Below, in pieces: positions 1 through 11,151 of a stretch of 48,311 nt of DNA (the stretch's first letter is position 1; the number at the start of each line of letters is the position of its first letter). Location: NCBI GenBank assembly GCA_947466085.1, contig CANIEC010000016.1:1-48311 (forward strand). The letters are read 5' to 3'. The DNA comes from Rhodospirillales bacterium (lineage in GTDB: Bacteria; Pseudomonadota; Alphaproteobacteria; Reyranellales; Reyranellaceae). The notes beneath the pieces are model-generated. The model worked only from the letters and a program-made list of their open reading frames with translations. It was not told the DNA's origin and made no database searches. A program made the translations under genes and the position numbers.

Positions 1-1
1 T

Positions 2-994
2 CGGGGGATTCCATTGCGGCTTCTGGTCCTTGTCGATCAGCAGCGCGCGCACGCCCTCGAAGAAGTCGTGGCCCTTCTGCATGCAGCGCTGCGACATGCG
101 GTACTCGATCGTCATCGTGTCCTCGAACGACCGGTTGGCGCAGCGCCTGAGCTGCTCCAGCGTGATCGCCATCGACAGCGGCGAGAGCTTCATGAGCGCC
201 GCGAGCTGCTTCTGCGCGAACTCGCTGTTAGACTTCTTCAGACTGGCGACGATCTCCTGCAGGGTCTCGGCCGAGAAGCAGCGATCGATCTCCGGCATGA
301 GCGCCGGCAGGGTCTGCTCGCCGGCATCCGCCTGGAACCGGGCGATGACGGCATCGACCTTTTCGTCGGCGCGCGGGCCGGACAGGTCTGCCGCGCCCAG
401 CGCCGCCTGCAGCTCGTCGATCTTCGCGCTCGGCACGAAGGCATGCGCGATTCCGGCCCAGACCGCGTCGGCGGCCTTAAGGCGGTAGCTGGTGAGCGCG
501 AGGAAGGTGCCCAGCGCACCCGGCAGGCGCGTCAGGAAATAGCCGCCGCCGACATCGGGGAAGAGGCCGATCGTCGTCTCCGGCATGGCGAAGAGGTACT
601 TCTCCGTCACCACCGAATGCGAGCCGTGCGCCGACAGGCCGACGCCGCCGCCCATGTTGATGCCGTCGATCAGCGAGATCCACGGCTTGGCGTAGCGGTA
701 GATGCGGCGGTTGACGATGTACTCGTCGCGGAAGAAGTCGCGCCGCAGCGTACCCGACGGATTGTCCCGCATCTCGCGATAGAGGCCGGCCACGTCACCG
801 CCGGCGGAGAAGGCCCGGTCGCCGGCGCCGCGCAGGACCACCGCCTTGATGGAAGGATCCTTCTCCCACTCCGGCATCACGCGCTCCATCTCGAGGATGA
901 TGCCGTGCGACAGCGAGTTGAGGACCTTCGGGCGGTTGAGCGTCATGACGCCCAGCCCGTCCTTCACATCGAACAGAATTTCAGCTTCCGACAT
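2..994 (-). CDS. 3-hydroxyisobutyryl-CoA hydrolase (enoyl-CoA hydratase/isomerase family), 3' end cut by window edge
   Basis: Crotonase-fold hydrolase of valine catabolism that releases 3-hydroxyisobutyrate from its CoA ester in the cytoplasm. Reading the minus strand from the ATG at 994 gives 331 residues still open at the window edge. It begins MSEAEILFDVKDGLGVMTLN and carries the oxyanion-hole segment SAGGDVAGLY (about residues 63-72), INMGGGVGLSAHG, and the family signature MPETTIGLFPDVGGGYFLTR, whose Glu and Asp are the catalytic pair in human HIBCH. That signature separates it from ordinary enoyl-CoA hydratases. The family is usually about 350 residues, so roughly 20 C-terminal residues are missing. 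It starts 3 bases after the stop of the acyl-CoA dehydrogenase upstream, so the two are surely one operon and catalyse non-adjacent steps of valine breakdown. Assignment is strong; substrate range is inferred from family. Confidence 0.9.
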   Translation of the reverse strand, partial: MSEAEILFDVKDGLGVMTLNRPKVLNSLSHGIILEMERVMPEWEKDPSIKAVVLRGAGDRAFSAGGDVAGLYREMRDNPSGTLRRDFFRDEYIVNRRIYRYAKPWISLIDGINMGGGVGLSAHGSHSVVTEKYLFAMPETTIGLFPDVGGGYFLTRLPGALGTFLALTSYRLKAADAVWAGIAHAFVPSAKIDELQAALGAADLSGPRADEKVDAVIARFQADAGEQTLPALMPEIDRCFSAETLQEIVASLKKSNSEFAQKQLAALMKLSPLSMAITLEQLRRCANRSFEDTMTIEYRMSQRCMQKGHDFFEGVRALLIDKDQKPQWNPP

Positions 995-997
995 TCT

Positions 998-3720
<2,723 letters not shown>

Positions 3721-3724
<4 letters not shown>

Positions 3725-3864
3725 CGACGGTCGCGGTCCTCACGGTCGCGCCTGCGCTGCTCCTGCTCTTCCGACGCGCCGCGATAGGCGCGCCATGCCA
3801 GGACGAGTGCGACCAGGGAACAGGCCACGCCCACGATCATCGCCATTGGCTCTGCCTCACCCAT
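3721..3864 (-). CDS. Predicted 47-residue single-pass membrane protein
   Basis: Minus-strand ATG at 3864 opens a 47-codon frame ending in TAG. The product has a short acidic N-terminus (MGEAEPM), one hydrophobic segment (about residues 8-24, AMIVGVACSLVALVLAW) and a strongly charged tail rich in Glu, Gln and Arg ending DREDRDRR. This layout is typical of genuine small membrane proteins rather than chance translation, and the position fills the gap between the Nudix gene and the minus-strand hydrolase. It overlaps the Nudix stop by four bases on the opposite strand. A GAGG sequence lies about 10 bases upstream of the start. No function can be assigned. Confidence 0.5.
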
Positions 3865-3913
3865 GTCCGAAGATCCTCATGACGGTCTCTCCTGCCCGAT
3901 GATCAGCGCCGCA

Positions 3914-4924
3914 TCATGTCCTGAGTGAGGCCTGTTTCGGGCATGCGTACCTGGCCTCGAAAAATCTCGCCACCGCCTGGGCGCTCCACGGAAGCCGGCT
4001 GCCCGAGCCGTGGAACCCCACATGGCCGCCCCACAGCGGCAGCAGCGGCATCAGCGCCTTGTTGGCCGCCCAATCGTAGCCGCTGTACAGCGCGCCCGGA
4101 ATCCAAGGATCGTCCAGAGCTCCCAGCACCAGGGTCGGCACGCGGATGCCTCCCATGAAGCGAACCGGCTTGCAGCGCTCGTAATAGTCTTCCGCGCCGG
4201 CGAAGCCGTGACGGGGCGCAATGAAGACCTCGTCGTATTCCCAGATGGTGCGGGATCCGAGGATCGCAGACCTCTCGCTCTCCTGAAGCTGCGCGCCCGG
4301 TGCGGTGGCCTCGATCTTCATCATTCCCAGCAGATGGCGATGGTAGATGAAATTGCGGCGCTCGAGCATTCGGCGGCAGGTCGCTGACAGGTCGATCGGC
4401 GCGCAGACCGCCGCCGCAGCCAGCAGCGGAGCCGCCTCGCCCTCCTCGCCCAGATACTTGAGCAGCATCGCAGCTCCCAACGAATAGCCGACGACGCGGA
4501 CGCCGTCGGCTTTCAGTTCGGCGGGAAGGTTCGCCAGCAGGGCACGAAGATCCTGGCTGCGGCCGGCGTAGTATTGACCGCCGCAGGTTGCGCGCGACGG
4601 TCCGGCGCCACGGAGGTTCAGCCGAAGGACGCGTTCTCCGGCGTCCAGCAGGCAACGGGCCATGCTGATCATGTAGGAACTCTCCTGCGAGCCGGTCAGT
4701 CCGTGAACGAGGATCGTGAGGGGCTTCCCCTCGGCAGGCACGGACGGCTGGTTCAGGGTGCAGGCGAGACGGTCGCCCGTTCCGTCGCGCAGGTCGACGG
4801 TCAGCCTTTCCGACGTGTGCGGCGCCAGGTCTTTCCGCGGTGGCCTTATGAAATTGGCCAAAGTCTGCAGATCGCCACCCCACCAGGGGAAGCGCGGGCG
4901 AAACGGCGGGAGATCGAGGATCAC
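3914..4924 (-). CDS. YheT-family alpha/beta hydrolase
   Basis: Alpha/beta-fold hydrolase of the YheT/ABHD1-3 family, 336 residues from a GTG at 4924. N-terminal signature ILDLPPFRPRFPWWGGDLQT, oxyanion segment HGLTGSQESSY (74-84), nucleophile Ser148 in GYSLGAA, Asp271/Asp272 in LGALDDPWIP, and His301 in WGGHVGFHG complete a plausible Ser-Asp-His triad. Substrate is unknown; family members hydrolyse esters or lipids. The GTG start is preferred over an upstream ATG at 4978 because homology begins at VILDLPPF and because this GTGA overlaps the stop of the upstream truncated paralogue, a coupled-translation arrangement. Confidence 0.9.
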   Translation of the reverse strand: MILDLPPFRPRFPWWGGDLQTLANFIRPPRKDLAPHTSERLTVDLRDGTGDRLACTLNQPSVPAEGKPLTILVHGLTGSQESSYMISMARCLLDAGERVLRLNLRGAGPSRATCGGQYYAGRSQDLRALLANLPAELKADGVRVVGYSLGAAMLLKYLGEEGEAAPLLAAAAVCAPIDLSATCRRMLERRNFIYHRHLLGMMKIEATAPGAQLQESERSAILGSRTIWEYDEVFIAPRHGFAGAEDYYERCKPVRFMGGIRVPTLVLGALDDPWIPGALYSGYDWAANKALMPLLPLWGGHVGFHGSGSRLPWSAQAVARFFEARYACPKQASLRT

Positions 4925-5313
4925 GGCCTCATGATAGCAATCCGGTTGATGAATTTCTCCACCGCGAGATCGCACCACGGCCGTGTGCTTTCATGGGCAT
5001 GGAAGCCGATATGCCCGCCCGTCGGCGGCATCAGCGGCACAAGAGAAGGATTGTCGGCCCGGTTGAACTCCCGATAATCCTCGACGGGAATCCAGGGATC
5101 TTCCGCTCTGCCCGCCGGTCGATCGAGTATCCCGGGGAGGATATCGCCGGTGCGATCGGCCATCGGAAACGCGATGCGCTCGCTCGCATGGGGCACAAGA
5201 TCCGTCGCGCGGGCCCCCGTCAGCAGCACCGCGATGGTCTGCAAGTCCGCGCCGCACCACGGAAAGCGCGGCTTGAAGGGTGGCAAATCCAGGGAATCGA
5301 TGGACGGGGGCAC
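4921..5313 (-). pseudogene. Internally deleted paralogue of the YheT-type hydrolase (about 200 residues lost in frame)
   Basis: From a GTG at 5313 this frame encodes 130 residues. Residues 8-66 match the start of the downstream hydrolase (LDLPPFKPRFPWCGADLQT against LDLPPFRPRFPWWGGDLQT; PHASERI against PHTSERL) and residues 70-122 match its end (EDPWIP, PLMPPTGGHIGFHAHEST, RPWCDLAVEKF). The middle, about 205 residues including the HGLTG oxyanion segment and the nucleophile Ser, is missing cleanly at the join DRPAGRAEDPWIP. The frame is open across the join and its stop overlaps the GTG of the intact copy. It is best explained as a tandem duplicate that lost its catalytic core; no triad can form. 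Whether it is translated as a mini-protein is open. Confidence 0.8.
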
Positions 5314-5342
5314 GGTCGGTCCGTATTCACATCTTCGTTTCG

Positions 5343-6218
5343 ATGCAAACGTCCACCGCCCCGCCAAGTTCCGCCCTGCTCGGTGTGCTGTTCGCCGTCG
5401 TCGCTGCGATGGTCTTCAGCACGGCGGGCGTGATCGTGCGGCAGATCGATCTTCCCGCTTGGGATGTGTCGTTTTGGCGCTCCGCCCTTCTCGTGATCAC
5501 CATGTTGCCGCTGCTCATCTGGCAACGTCGGCAGGTCCTGATCGACGTGCGCAATGGCGGTCCGGCCCTGCTGCTCAGCGCCGTTCTGCTCGCCGGAAGT
5601 TTCGTGAGCTTCATCCTGGCGCTCGGGCTCGCGCCGGTCGCCAACGTGCTGATCATGTTCGGCGCGACGCCCTTCATCACCGCCATCGCCGCCCGCATCT
5701 TCCTGGGCGAGCCCCTGCATGGTCACACGATCCTTGCGATGGCGGTGGCCGTCGTCGGCCTGGCGATCAGCGTCGCGGGCTCCCTGCAGCCTGGTGCCCT
5801 CGCCGGCATGGCCGTCGCCCTCATCGTGGTCCTCTGCATGAGCGGCAATTATGTCGTGGTCCGCCACCGGCGTGACATCGGCATGACCCCCTCGATCTGG
5901 CTGGCCGGCCTCATTTCAGGCCTGGTGGCCCTGCCCTTTGCAACTCCCGAGAACGTCACCTGGTCGCAGCTTCCCTGGCTGTTCGCACTCAGCCCCGGCC
6001 AGCTCGCGGTCGGCCTGCTCCTCTACATGGCGAGCCTGAAGCGCATTCCAGCCGCCCAGGCCTCCCTGCTGGGCCTGCTCGAACTGGTGCTGGGACCGGT
6101 CTGGGTGTGGCTGTTCGATGGCGAAAAGCCGGACGATCTCACCTTGTTTGGCGGCGGGATCGTCATCTCGGCGGCGGCGGCCAATGTGTGGCTGGATTCG
6201 CGGCGATCCACTGGCTAA
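5343..6218 (+). CDS. EamA/RhaT-type (DMT superfamily) transporter
   Basis: Integral inner-membrane protein of 291 residues with about ten hydrophobic segments arranged as two EamA repeats (roughly residues 12-145 and 155-288). The start is the ATG at 5343, giving MQTSTAPPSSALLGVLFAVV; the upstream in-frame extension overlaps the divergent hydrolase remnant and is polar. The motif VANVLIMFGATPFITAIAARIFLGE in the first repeat and PAAQASLLGLLELVLGPVW in the second are typical of drug/metabolite exporters (each quoted only as a landmark). Substrate unknown. It precedes the CoA-transferase by 9 bases, so the two are probably cotranscribed. Confidence 0.92.
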   Translation: MQTSTAPPSSALLGVLFAVVAAMVFSTAGVIVRQIDLPAWDVSFWRSALLVITMLPLLIWQRRQVLIDVRNGGPALLLSAVLLAGSFVSFILALGLAPVANVLIMFGATPFITAIAARIFLGEPLHGHTILAMAVAVVGLAISVAGSLQPGALAGMAVALIVVLCMSGNYVVVRHRRDIGMTPSIWLAGLISGLVALPFATPENVTWSQLPWLFALSPGQLAVGLLLYMASLKRIPAAQASLLGLLELVLGPVWVWLFDGEKPDDLTLFGGGIVISAAAANVWLDSRRSTG

Positions 6219-6227
6219 GAACCGGAC

Positions 6228-7385
6228 ATGACCCAGAATACCAAGGGCCCGCTGTCGGGCATTCTCGTGATCGATCTCTCCCGCATCCTGGCGGGCCCCT
6301 ACTGCACCCTTCTGATGGCCGAAATGGGCGCCCGGGTGATCAAGGTCGAGCCGCCCAAGGGCGGCGACGATGCCCGCGCCTACGGCCCGTTCGTGAACGG
6401 CAAGTCGACCTACTTCGCGTCGGTCAACCGCGGCAAGGAGAGCATCGCGCTCGACCTCAAGGCCGACGGCGACCGCAAGATCTTCGAGAAGCTGCTCGAG
6501 AAGGCCGACGTGGTGGTCGAGAACTTCCGCCCCGGCACGATGGAGAAACTGGGCTACGGCTGGGAGACGCTGCACGCCAAGTTCCCGCAGCTGATCTACG
6601 CCTCGGCGTCGGGCTTCGGCCACACCGGCCCGAACTCCAAGGACCCCGCCTACGACATGGTCATGCAGGGCCAGGGCGGCATCATGAGCATCACCGGCAA
6701 CGAGGGGCAGCCGCCCAGCCGGGTCGGCATGTCGATCGGCGACATCGGCGCTGGCCTCTATACCGCCGTCGCCGTGAATGCGGCTCTCGTGCACCGGCTC
6801 AAGACCGGCGAGTCGACCAAGGTCGACATCGCGATGTTCGACTGCCAGCTCGCGCTGCTCGAGAACGCGATCATGCGTTACACGGTCGAGAAGGAAATCC
6901 CCGGCCCGCTAGGCGCGCGCCATCCGACCATCACCCCGTTCGAGGCCTTCGCCACGTCCGACGGCTCGATGATCATCGCTGCCGGCAACGACAGCCTGTT
7001 CATCAAGATGTGCGAGGCGCTGGGCCGTTCCGACATGGCGACCGATCCCGCGTACAAATCGAACGCGCTGCGCCAGAAGAGCCAGACGAAGCTGAAGCAG
7101 GAAATCGAGTCTGTGCTGAAGACCAACACGACAGATCACTGGATCGCTGTCGTGTCGAAGGGCGGCGTGCCCTGCGGCCCGATCAACAACATCGCGCAGG
7201 CCATCGAGCATCCGCAGGTCGCCGCGCGCAACATGCTGGTCGACGTGCCGGACGGCAGCGGCGGCATGCTGAAGCTGGCGGGCAACCCGCTCAAGATGTC
7301 GGCCTTCCCCGATCCGACGACACGGCCGGCCGCGCCGGACCTCGACGGCGACCGCGACGCGATCCTCTCCTATCTGGGCGGTTGA
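6228..7385 (+). CDS. CaiB/BaiF family (class III) CoA-transferase
   Basis: Moves CoA between carboxylic acids via an aspartyl-CoA mixed anhydride. The 385-residue protein has the family N-terminus (LSGILVIDLSRILAGPYCT), the adenine-pocket stretch VENFRPGTMEKLGYG, YDMVMQGQGGIMSITG, and the catalytic Asp172 in SIGDIGAGLYTA, corresponding to Asp169 of formyl-CoA transferase. The C-terminal part includes VPCGPINNIAQAIEHPQV, as expected. The acid used is not readable; succinate or formyl donors are both known in this family. Its ATG is 9 bases after the EamA stop and its own stop is 4 bases before the penicillin-acylase GTG. Confidence 0.93.
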   Translation: MTQNTKGPLSGILVIDLSRILAGPYCTLLMAEMGARVIKVEPPKGGDDARAYGPFVNGKSTYFASVNRGKESIALDLKADGDRKIFEKLLEKADVVVENFRPGTMEKLGYGWETLHAKFPQLIYASASGFGHTGPNSKDPAYDMVMQGQGGIMSITGNEGQPPSRVGMSIGDIGAGLYTAVAVNAALVHRLKTGESTKVDIAMFDCQLALLENAIMRYTVEKEIPGPLGARHPTITPFEAFATSDGSMIIAAGNDSLFIKMCEALGRSDMATDPAYKSNALRQKSQTKLKQEIESVLKTNTTDHWIAVVSKGGVPCGPINNIAQAIEHPQVAARNMLVDVPDGSGGMLKLAGNPLKMSAFPDPTTRPAAPDLDGDRDAILSYLGG

Positions 7386-7389
7386 TCCG

Positions 7390-9825
7390 GTGAGCCTGTT
7401 GCTCCGCGTCGCCGCCTTTCTGGGAAAGTTCCTGGTCGGCACGGCGCTGGCGCTCGCGGTCTTCCTCACCGGCACCTACTTCCATGTGCGCGGCGCGCTG
7501 CCCAGTTACAGCGGCACGATGGACGTGGCCGGCCTGAAGGCACCGGTCGAGATCCTGCGTGACAAGAACGCGGTCCCGCACATCATCGCGGGCTCGATCG
7601 AGGATGCCTCCTTCGCCCTCGGCTACGTCCACGCCCAGGACCGCTTCTGGCAGATGGAGCTGATGCGCCGCATCGGCCAGGGACGGCTGTCAGAACTCGT
7701 GCCGCCACGCCTGGTCGGCAGCGGCCTCGTAGACAGCGACCGGACCATGCGCGGTCTCGGGGTCTACCGGCGCGCCTCGGAGAGCGTGAATGCCCTTTCG
7801 CCCGCCATGCGCACGCGACTCGATGCCTACGCCGCGGGCGTCAATGCATGGATCTCGCACGATGATCAGAAGTTCGGGCTGGAACTCACGCTGATCAAGC
7901 TCCTGTCCGTCGGCCGCTACCGGCCTGACCCCTGGCGTCCGGCCGATTCGCTGGTGTGGGCCAAGCTCATGGCACTCGGTCTCGACGGCAACTGGCGGGC
8001 CGAACTGCTGCGACTGCGGCTGTCGCAGAAGATCGGCGAGGACGGCGTGAAGTTCCTGATCGAGCCGTCCGGCGACAGCAAGGACTCGACCCTGTCGATG
8101 GTCATGGCCGCCGTGAAGGACATCGATATCGACCGGATTTTCCACGGCACCGACAACGAGGTGACTCGCAAGCGCGAGGCCTCGAACGAATGGGTCCTTT
8201 CGGGCGCTCATGCGGTCTCGGGGCGGCCGCTTCTCGCCAACGACCCGCATCTCGGATTCAGCTTTCCCGGCGTCTGGTACCTCGCCCGTCTGGTCGGACC
8301 GGGCTTCGATATCCGTGGCGCCACCTCGCCGGGCTCGCCCGCCGTCGTGCTGGGCCACAATGGAACCATCGGCTGGGGATTCACGACCACTAACCTCGAC
8401 AGCCAGGACGTATTCGTCGAGCGCGTCGATCCGACCGATCCAAACCGCTACATCACACCGGACGGCGCCCGACCCTTCGCCGTCCGAGACGAGACCATCA
8501 AGGTCGCCTGGGGCGATCCGGTCACGATGCGAGTCCGCGAGACGCGGCACGGTCCTGTGATCGATGACTTCGTCCGCCGTGGCGAGAACCTCACGCCGCA
8601 GGGACATGTGCTTGCCCTGCAGGCGACCGCGCTCGACGGCGCCGACACCTCGGCGGAGGGCTTTGCCCGCGTCGGCTCGGCGCAGAATTGGGACGAATTC
8701 CTGTCGGCCGCCCGGCGCATCGTCTCGCCGATGCAGAACATGGTCTATGCCGACACATCGGGGAATATCGGCCTGATCTCGCCGGCACGCGTGCCCATCC
8801 GACGCAAGGGCGATGGCTCGATGCCGGTACCGGGCTGGACCTCCGAGTTTGATTGGGCAGGCTTCGTGCCGTTCGAAGAGCTGCCCCGCGTCTACAATCC
8901 GGTGGGCGGCCTGATCGTCAACGCCAACGGCCGCCTGGTGCCCAACGACTACCGCCACTTCATCAGCAGGGACTGGGCCGAGCCCTATCGCCAGCGCCGC
9001 GCTGCCCAGCTCCTGGGTGAGGTCGAGCGTCATCCGGTCTACGGCATGATTGTCATGCAAGCCGACAATCTCACGCTCGATGCCGCCGAGATGCTGCCCT
9101 ACCTGTTGAAGGGCGCACCGCGCAATGCACGCGCCGCCCAGGCGCGCGACCTGCTGAGCCGCTGGAACATGTTCATGCTGGCGAGCCGGCCAGAGCCGCT
9201 GATCTACGACGCCTGGATCACCGAGCTGCAGCGCGGACTGCTGGCCGACGAGCTGGGCGAGGACCTGTTCAATTCGATCGCCGTGCCCAACGTGCCCTTG
9301 ATGGTCCGTATCCTGCGCGACAAGCCGGGGTGGTGCGACGACGGCGGCACCAAGGTGGCCGAGACGTGCGAAACGGCGATCGCGCTGGCGCTCGACCGGG
9401 CACTCGACTGGATCTCGCGTCGTCAGGGTCCCGACATGACCAAATGGGAATGGGGACGCGAACACCATGCCGTTCACCGCCATCCGCTGTTCGACGGCGT
9501 GCCGCTGCTGCGCAACATCGCATCGGTGCGCTACCCTGCGGACGGAGGCAACCAGACGCTGAACCGCGCCTCCCCGTCCTTCAGGGGGAACCGGCCGTTC
9601 GATGCCGTTCACGGCGCGGGCTATCGCGGCATCTACGATTTCAGCGATCTCGAGAACAGCCGCTTCGCGACGCCGCTCGGCCAATCGGGCAACATGCTCT
9701 CGCCCTGGGCCCGGAACTTCGTCGAGCGTTGGCAGAATCTCGCCTACATCAACATCGGCGGCACCCGCGCCGAAACGGCGCGCAGCGCCGTCGGTACGAT
9801 CACGCTCAATCCGCCGGCGCGCTGA
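7390..9825 (+). CDS. Penicillin acylase family protein (Ntn hydrolase)
   Basis: Amidohydrolase of 811 residues made as a precursor and cleaved autocatalytically into two chains. The N-terminus (GTG start at 7390) carries one hydrophobic segment, about residues 7-30, that should direct export or anchor it to the periplasmic face. The A-chain motif GYVHAQDRFWQMELMRR is near residue 80. The nucleophile is Ser265 in ASNEWVLSG, followed by the typical GRPLLANDPHLGF; later landmarks are LGHNGTIGWGFT and VYADTSGNIG. Natural substrates may be N-acyl amino acids or acyl-homoserine lactones rather than penicillins; the sequence does not decide. It converges on the CBS-domain gene with only three bases between stops. 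Confidence 0.94.
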   Translation: MSLLLRVAAFLGKFLVGTALALAVFLTGTYFHVRGALPSYSGTMDVAGLKAPVEILRDKNAVPHIIAGSIEDASFALGYVHAQDRFWQMELMRRIGQGRLSELVPPRLVGSGLVDSDRTMRGLGVYRRASESVNALSPAMRTRLDAYAAGVNAWISHDDQKFGLELTLIKLLSVGRYRPDPWRPADSLVWAKLMALGLDGNWRAELLRLRLSQKIGEDGVKFLIEPSGDSKDSTLSMVMAAVKDIDIDRIFHGTDNEVTRKREASNEWVLSGAHAVSGRPLLANDPHLGFSFPGVWYLARLVGPGFDIRGATSPGSPAVVLGHNGTIGWGFTTTNLDSQDVFVERVDPTDPNRYITPDGARPFAVRDETIKVAWGDPVTMRVRETRHGPVIDDFVRRGENLTPQGHVLALQATALDGADTSAEGFARVGSAQNWDEFLSAARRIVSPMQNMVYADTSGNIGLISPARVPIRRKGDGSMPVPGWTSEFDWAGFVPFEELPRVYNPVGGLIVNANGRLVPNDYRHFISRDWAEPYRQRRAAQLLGEVERHPVYGMIVMQADNLTLDAAEMLPYLLKGAPRNARAAQARDLLSRWNMFMLASRPEPLIYDAWITELQRGLLADELGEDLFNSIAVPNVPLMVRILRDKPGWCDDGGTKVAETCETAIALALDRALDWISRRQGPDMTKWEWGREHHAVHRHPLFDGVPLLRNIASVRYPADGGNQTLNRASPSFRGNRPFDAVHGAGYRGIYDFSDLENSRFATPLGQSGNMLSPWARNFVERWQNLAYINIGGTRAETARSAVGTITLNPPAR

Positions 9826-9828
9826 CGG

Positions 9829-11139
9829 TCAGGCCTCGAGCGTCGGTGTCCGCCGCACCAGCAGCTTGTCGATGCGCCGTCCGTCCATGTCGACAATCTC
9901 GAAGGTCCAGCCTTCATAGGTGAACTGCTCGCCGGCCACCGGCAGATGGCCGAACTGGGCCAGAGCAAAGCCCGCAATCGTGTGAAACCTGGTGCTGACC
10001 GGCAGCTTGTTGACCTGCAGCCGGTCCAGCGTCGCATGGACGGGCGCCATTCCGTCGATCAGCAGCGAGCCGTCCTCGCGTCCGACCACGTCGGGATGCT
10101 CGCCGGGCTCCTCCGGCAGGTCTCCCGCCAGCGCCTCCAGCAAGTCGGCCTGGGTGACGATGCCCTCGATGCCGCCATACTCGTCGACCACCACGGCCAA
10201 CCGCACCGGCGTCTTCTTGAATTGCTCCAGCACCTTGAAGATCGGCATGGCCTCGTGGACCATCAGGGGCGCCGCGACGACAGCGGCGGGATCGAGCCTG
10301 CCACCGCGCAGAACCTGGTTCAGCAGGTCCGTCTTGGTGACCGCGCCCAGCAGGTTGTCGATGCTGCCATCTCCCACCAGCATCTGCTCGTAGGGGCTCT
10401 CGAGAACCGTCCGCACGATCTCGTCGCGATCGTCCTTGACGTCGACCCAGTCGAGCTCCGTGCGCGGCGTCATGATATCGCCGATGCGGCGATTGCCGAT
10501 CTCGAGCGTGCGCACCATGACTTCTTCCTGGGCATCCTGCAGGAGCCCGGCATCCTGGCTGGCCTCGACCAGCAACCTGAGTTCGCCGGGCGAGTGCAGC
10601 GATTCCTCGCCGGTTCCCGGCCGCAGGCCGAACAGTCTCAGTACCAGGTTGCCCATGCCGTTCAGCACCACGATCGCGGGGCTGAGCAGCCAGCGGAACA
10701 GGCTGAGCGGCCGCACCACCCAGAGGGCCGTCCCTTCGCTGCGCTGGAGCGCCAGGCTCTTGGGTGCAAGTTCGCCCAGCACGATGTGCAGCGCCGTGAT
10801 CAGGACGAAGGAGATGCCGACAGCGATCGCGTAGGCGCTGATGCCCCCCGTCGTGCCCCAGATCTCGGCCAGCGGCGCCTCGATGAGATGCGCGATCGCC
10901 GGCTCGCCGATCCAGCCGAGTGCCAGCGACGAGATAGTGATGCCGAGCTGCGTGGCGGCGAGGTTGGAGTCGAGATGGTCGAGGGCGCGCACCAAGGCCG
11001 CCGCATTCATCCGCCCCGACGCGGCGAGCTCGATGACCCGGCTGCGTCGCACGGCCACCAGCGAGAATTCGGCCGCCACGAAGAAGCCATTGGCAACGAC
11101 CAGCACCAGGACCGCCAGCAACCCGCCCGCTCCGGACAT
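9829..11139 (-). CDS. CorC/HlyC-family (CNNM-type) CBS-domain membrane protein
   Basis: 436 residues in the standard order: N-terminal DUF21/CNNM transmembrane domain (about 1-200, with LAATQLGITISSLALGWIGE and LGELAPKSLALQ landmarks), paired CBS domains (about 210-335, containing DIMTPRTELDWVD and VDEYGGIEGIVTQADLLEAL), and a C-terminal CorC_HlyC domain (about 350-425). Family members are inner-membrane proteins linked to Mg2+ or Co2+ efflux, and the CBS pair usually binds adenine nucleotides. The old name hemolysin is misleading. No partner gene is adjacent; the dioxygenase gene upstream ends 12 bases before its ATG, so they may share a transcript. Confidence 0.93.
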   Translation of the reverse strand: MSGAGGLLAVLVLVVANGFFVAAEFSLVAVRRSRVIELAASGRMNAAALVRALDHLDSNLAATQLGITISSLALGWIGEPAIAHLIEAPLAEIWGTTGGISAYAIAVGISFVLITALHIVLGELAPKSLALQRSEGTALWVVRPLSLFRWLLSPAIVVLNGMGNLVLRLFGLRPGTGEESLHSPGELRLLVEASQDAGLLQDAQEEVMVRTLEIGNRRIGDIMTPRTELDWVDVKDDRDEIVRTVLESPYEQMLVGDGSIDNLLGAVTKTDLLNQVLRGGRLDPAAVVAAPLMVHEAMPIFKVLEQFKKTPVRLAVVVDEYGGIEGIVTQADLLEALAGDLPEEPGEHPDVVGREDGSLLIDGMAPVHATLDRLQVNKLPVSTRFHTIAGFALAQFGHLPVAGEQFTYEGWTFEIVDMDGRRIDKLLVRRTPTLEA

Positions 11140-11151
11140 GTCCTTCTCCCT

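Noticed and set aside
7690-9684. 664-codon minus-strand frame opposite the penicillin acylase gene
   Set aside because: Composition is that of an antisense shadow; the plus-strand frame has the complete Ntn-hydrolase motifs.
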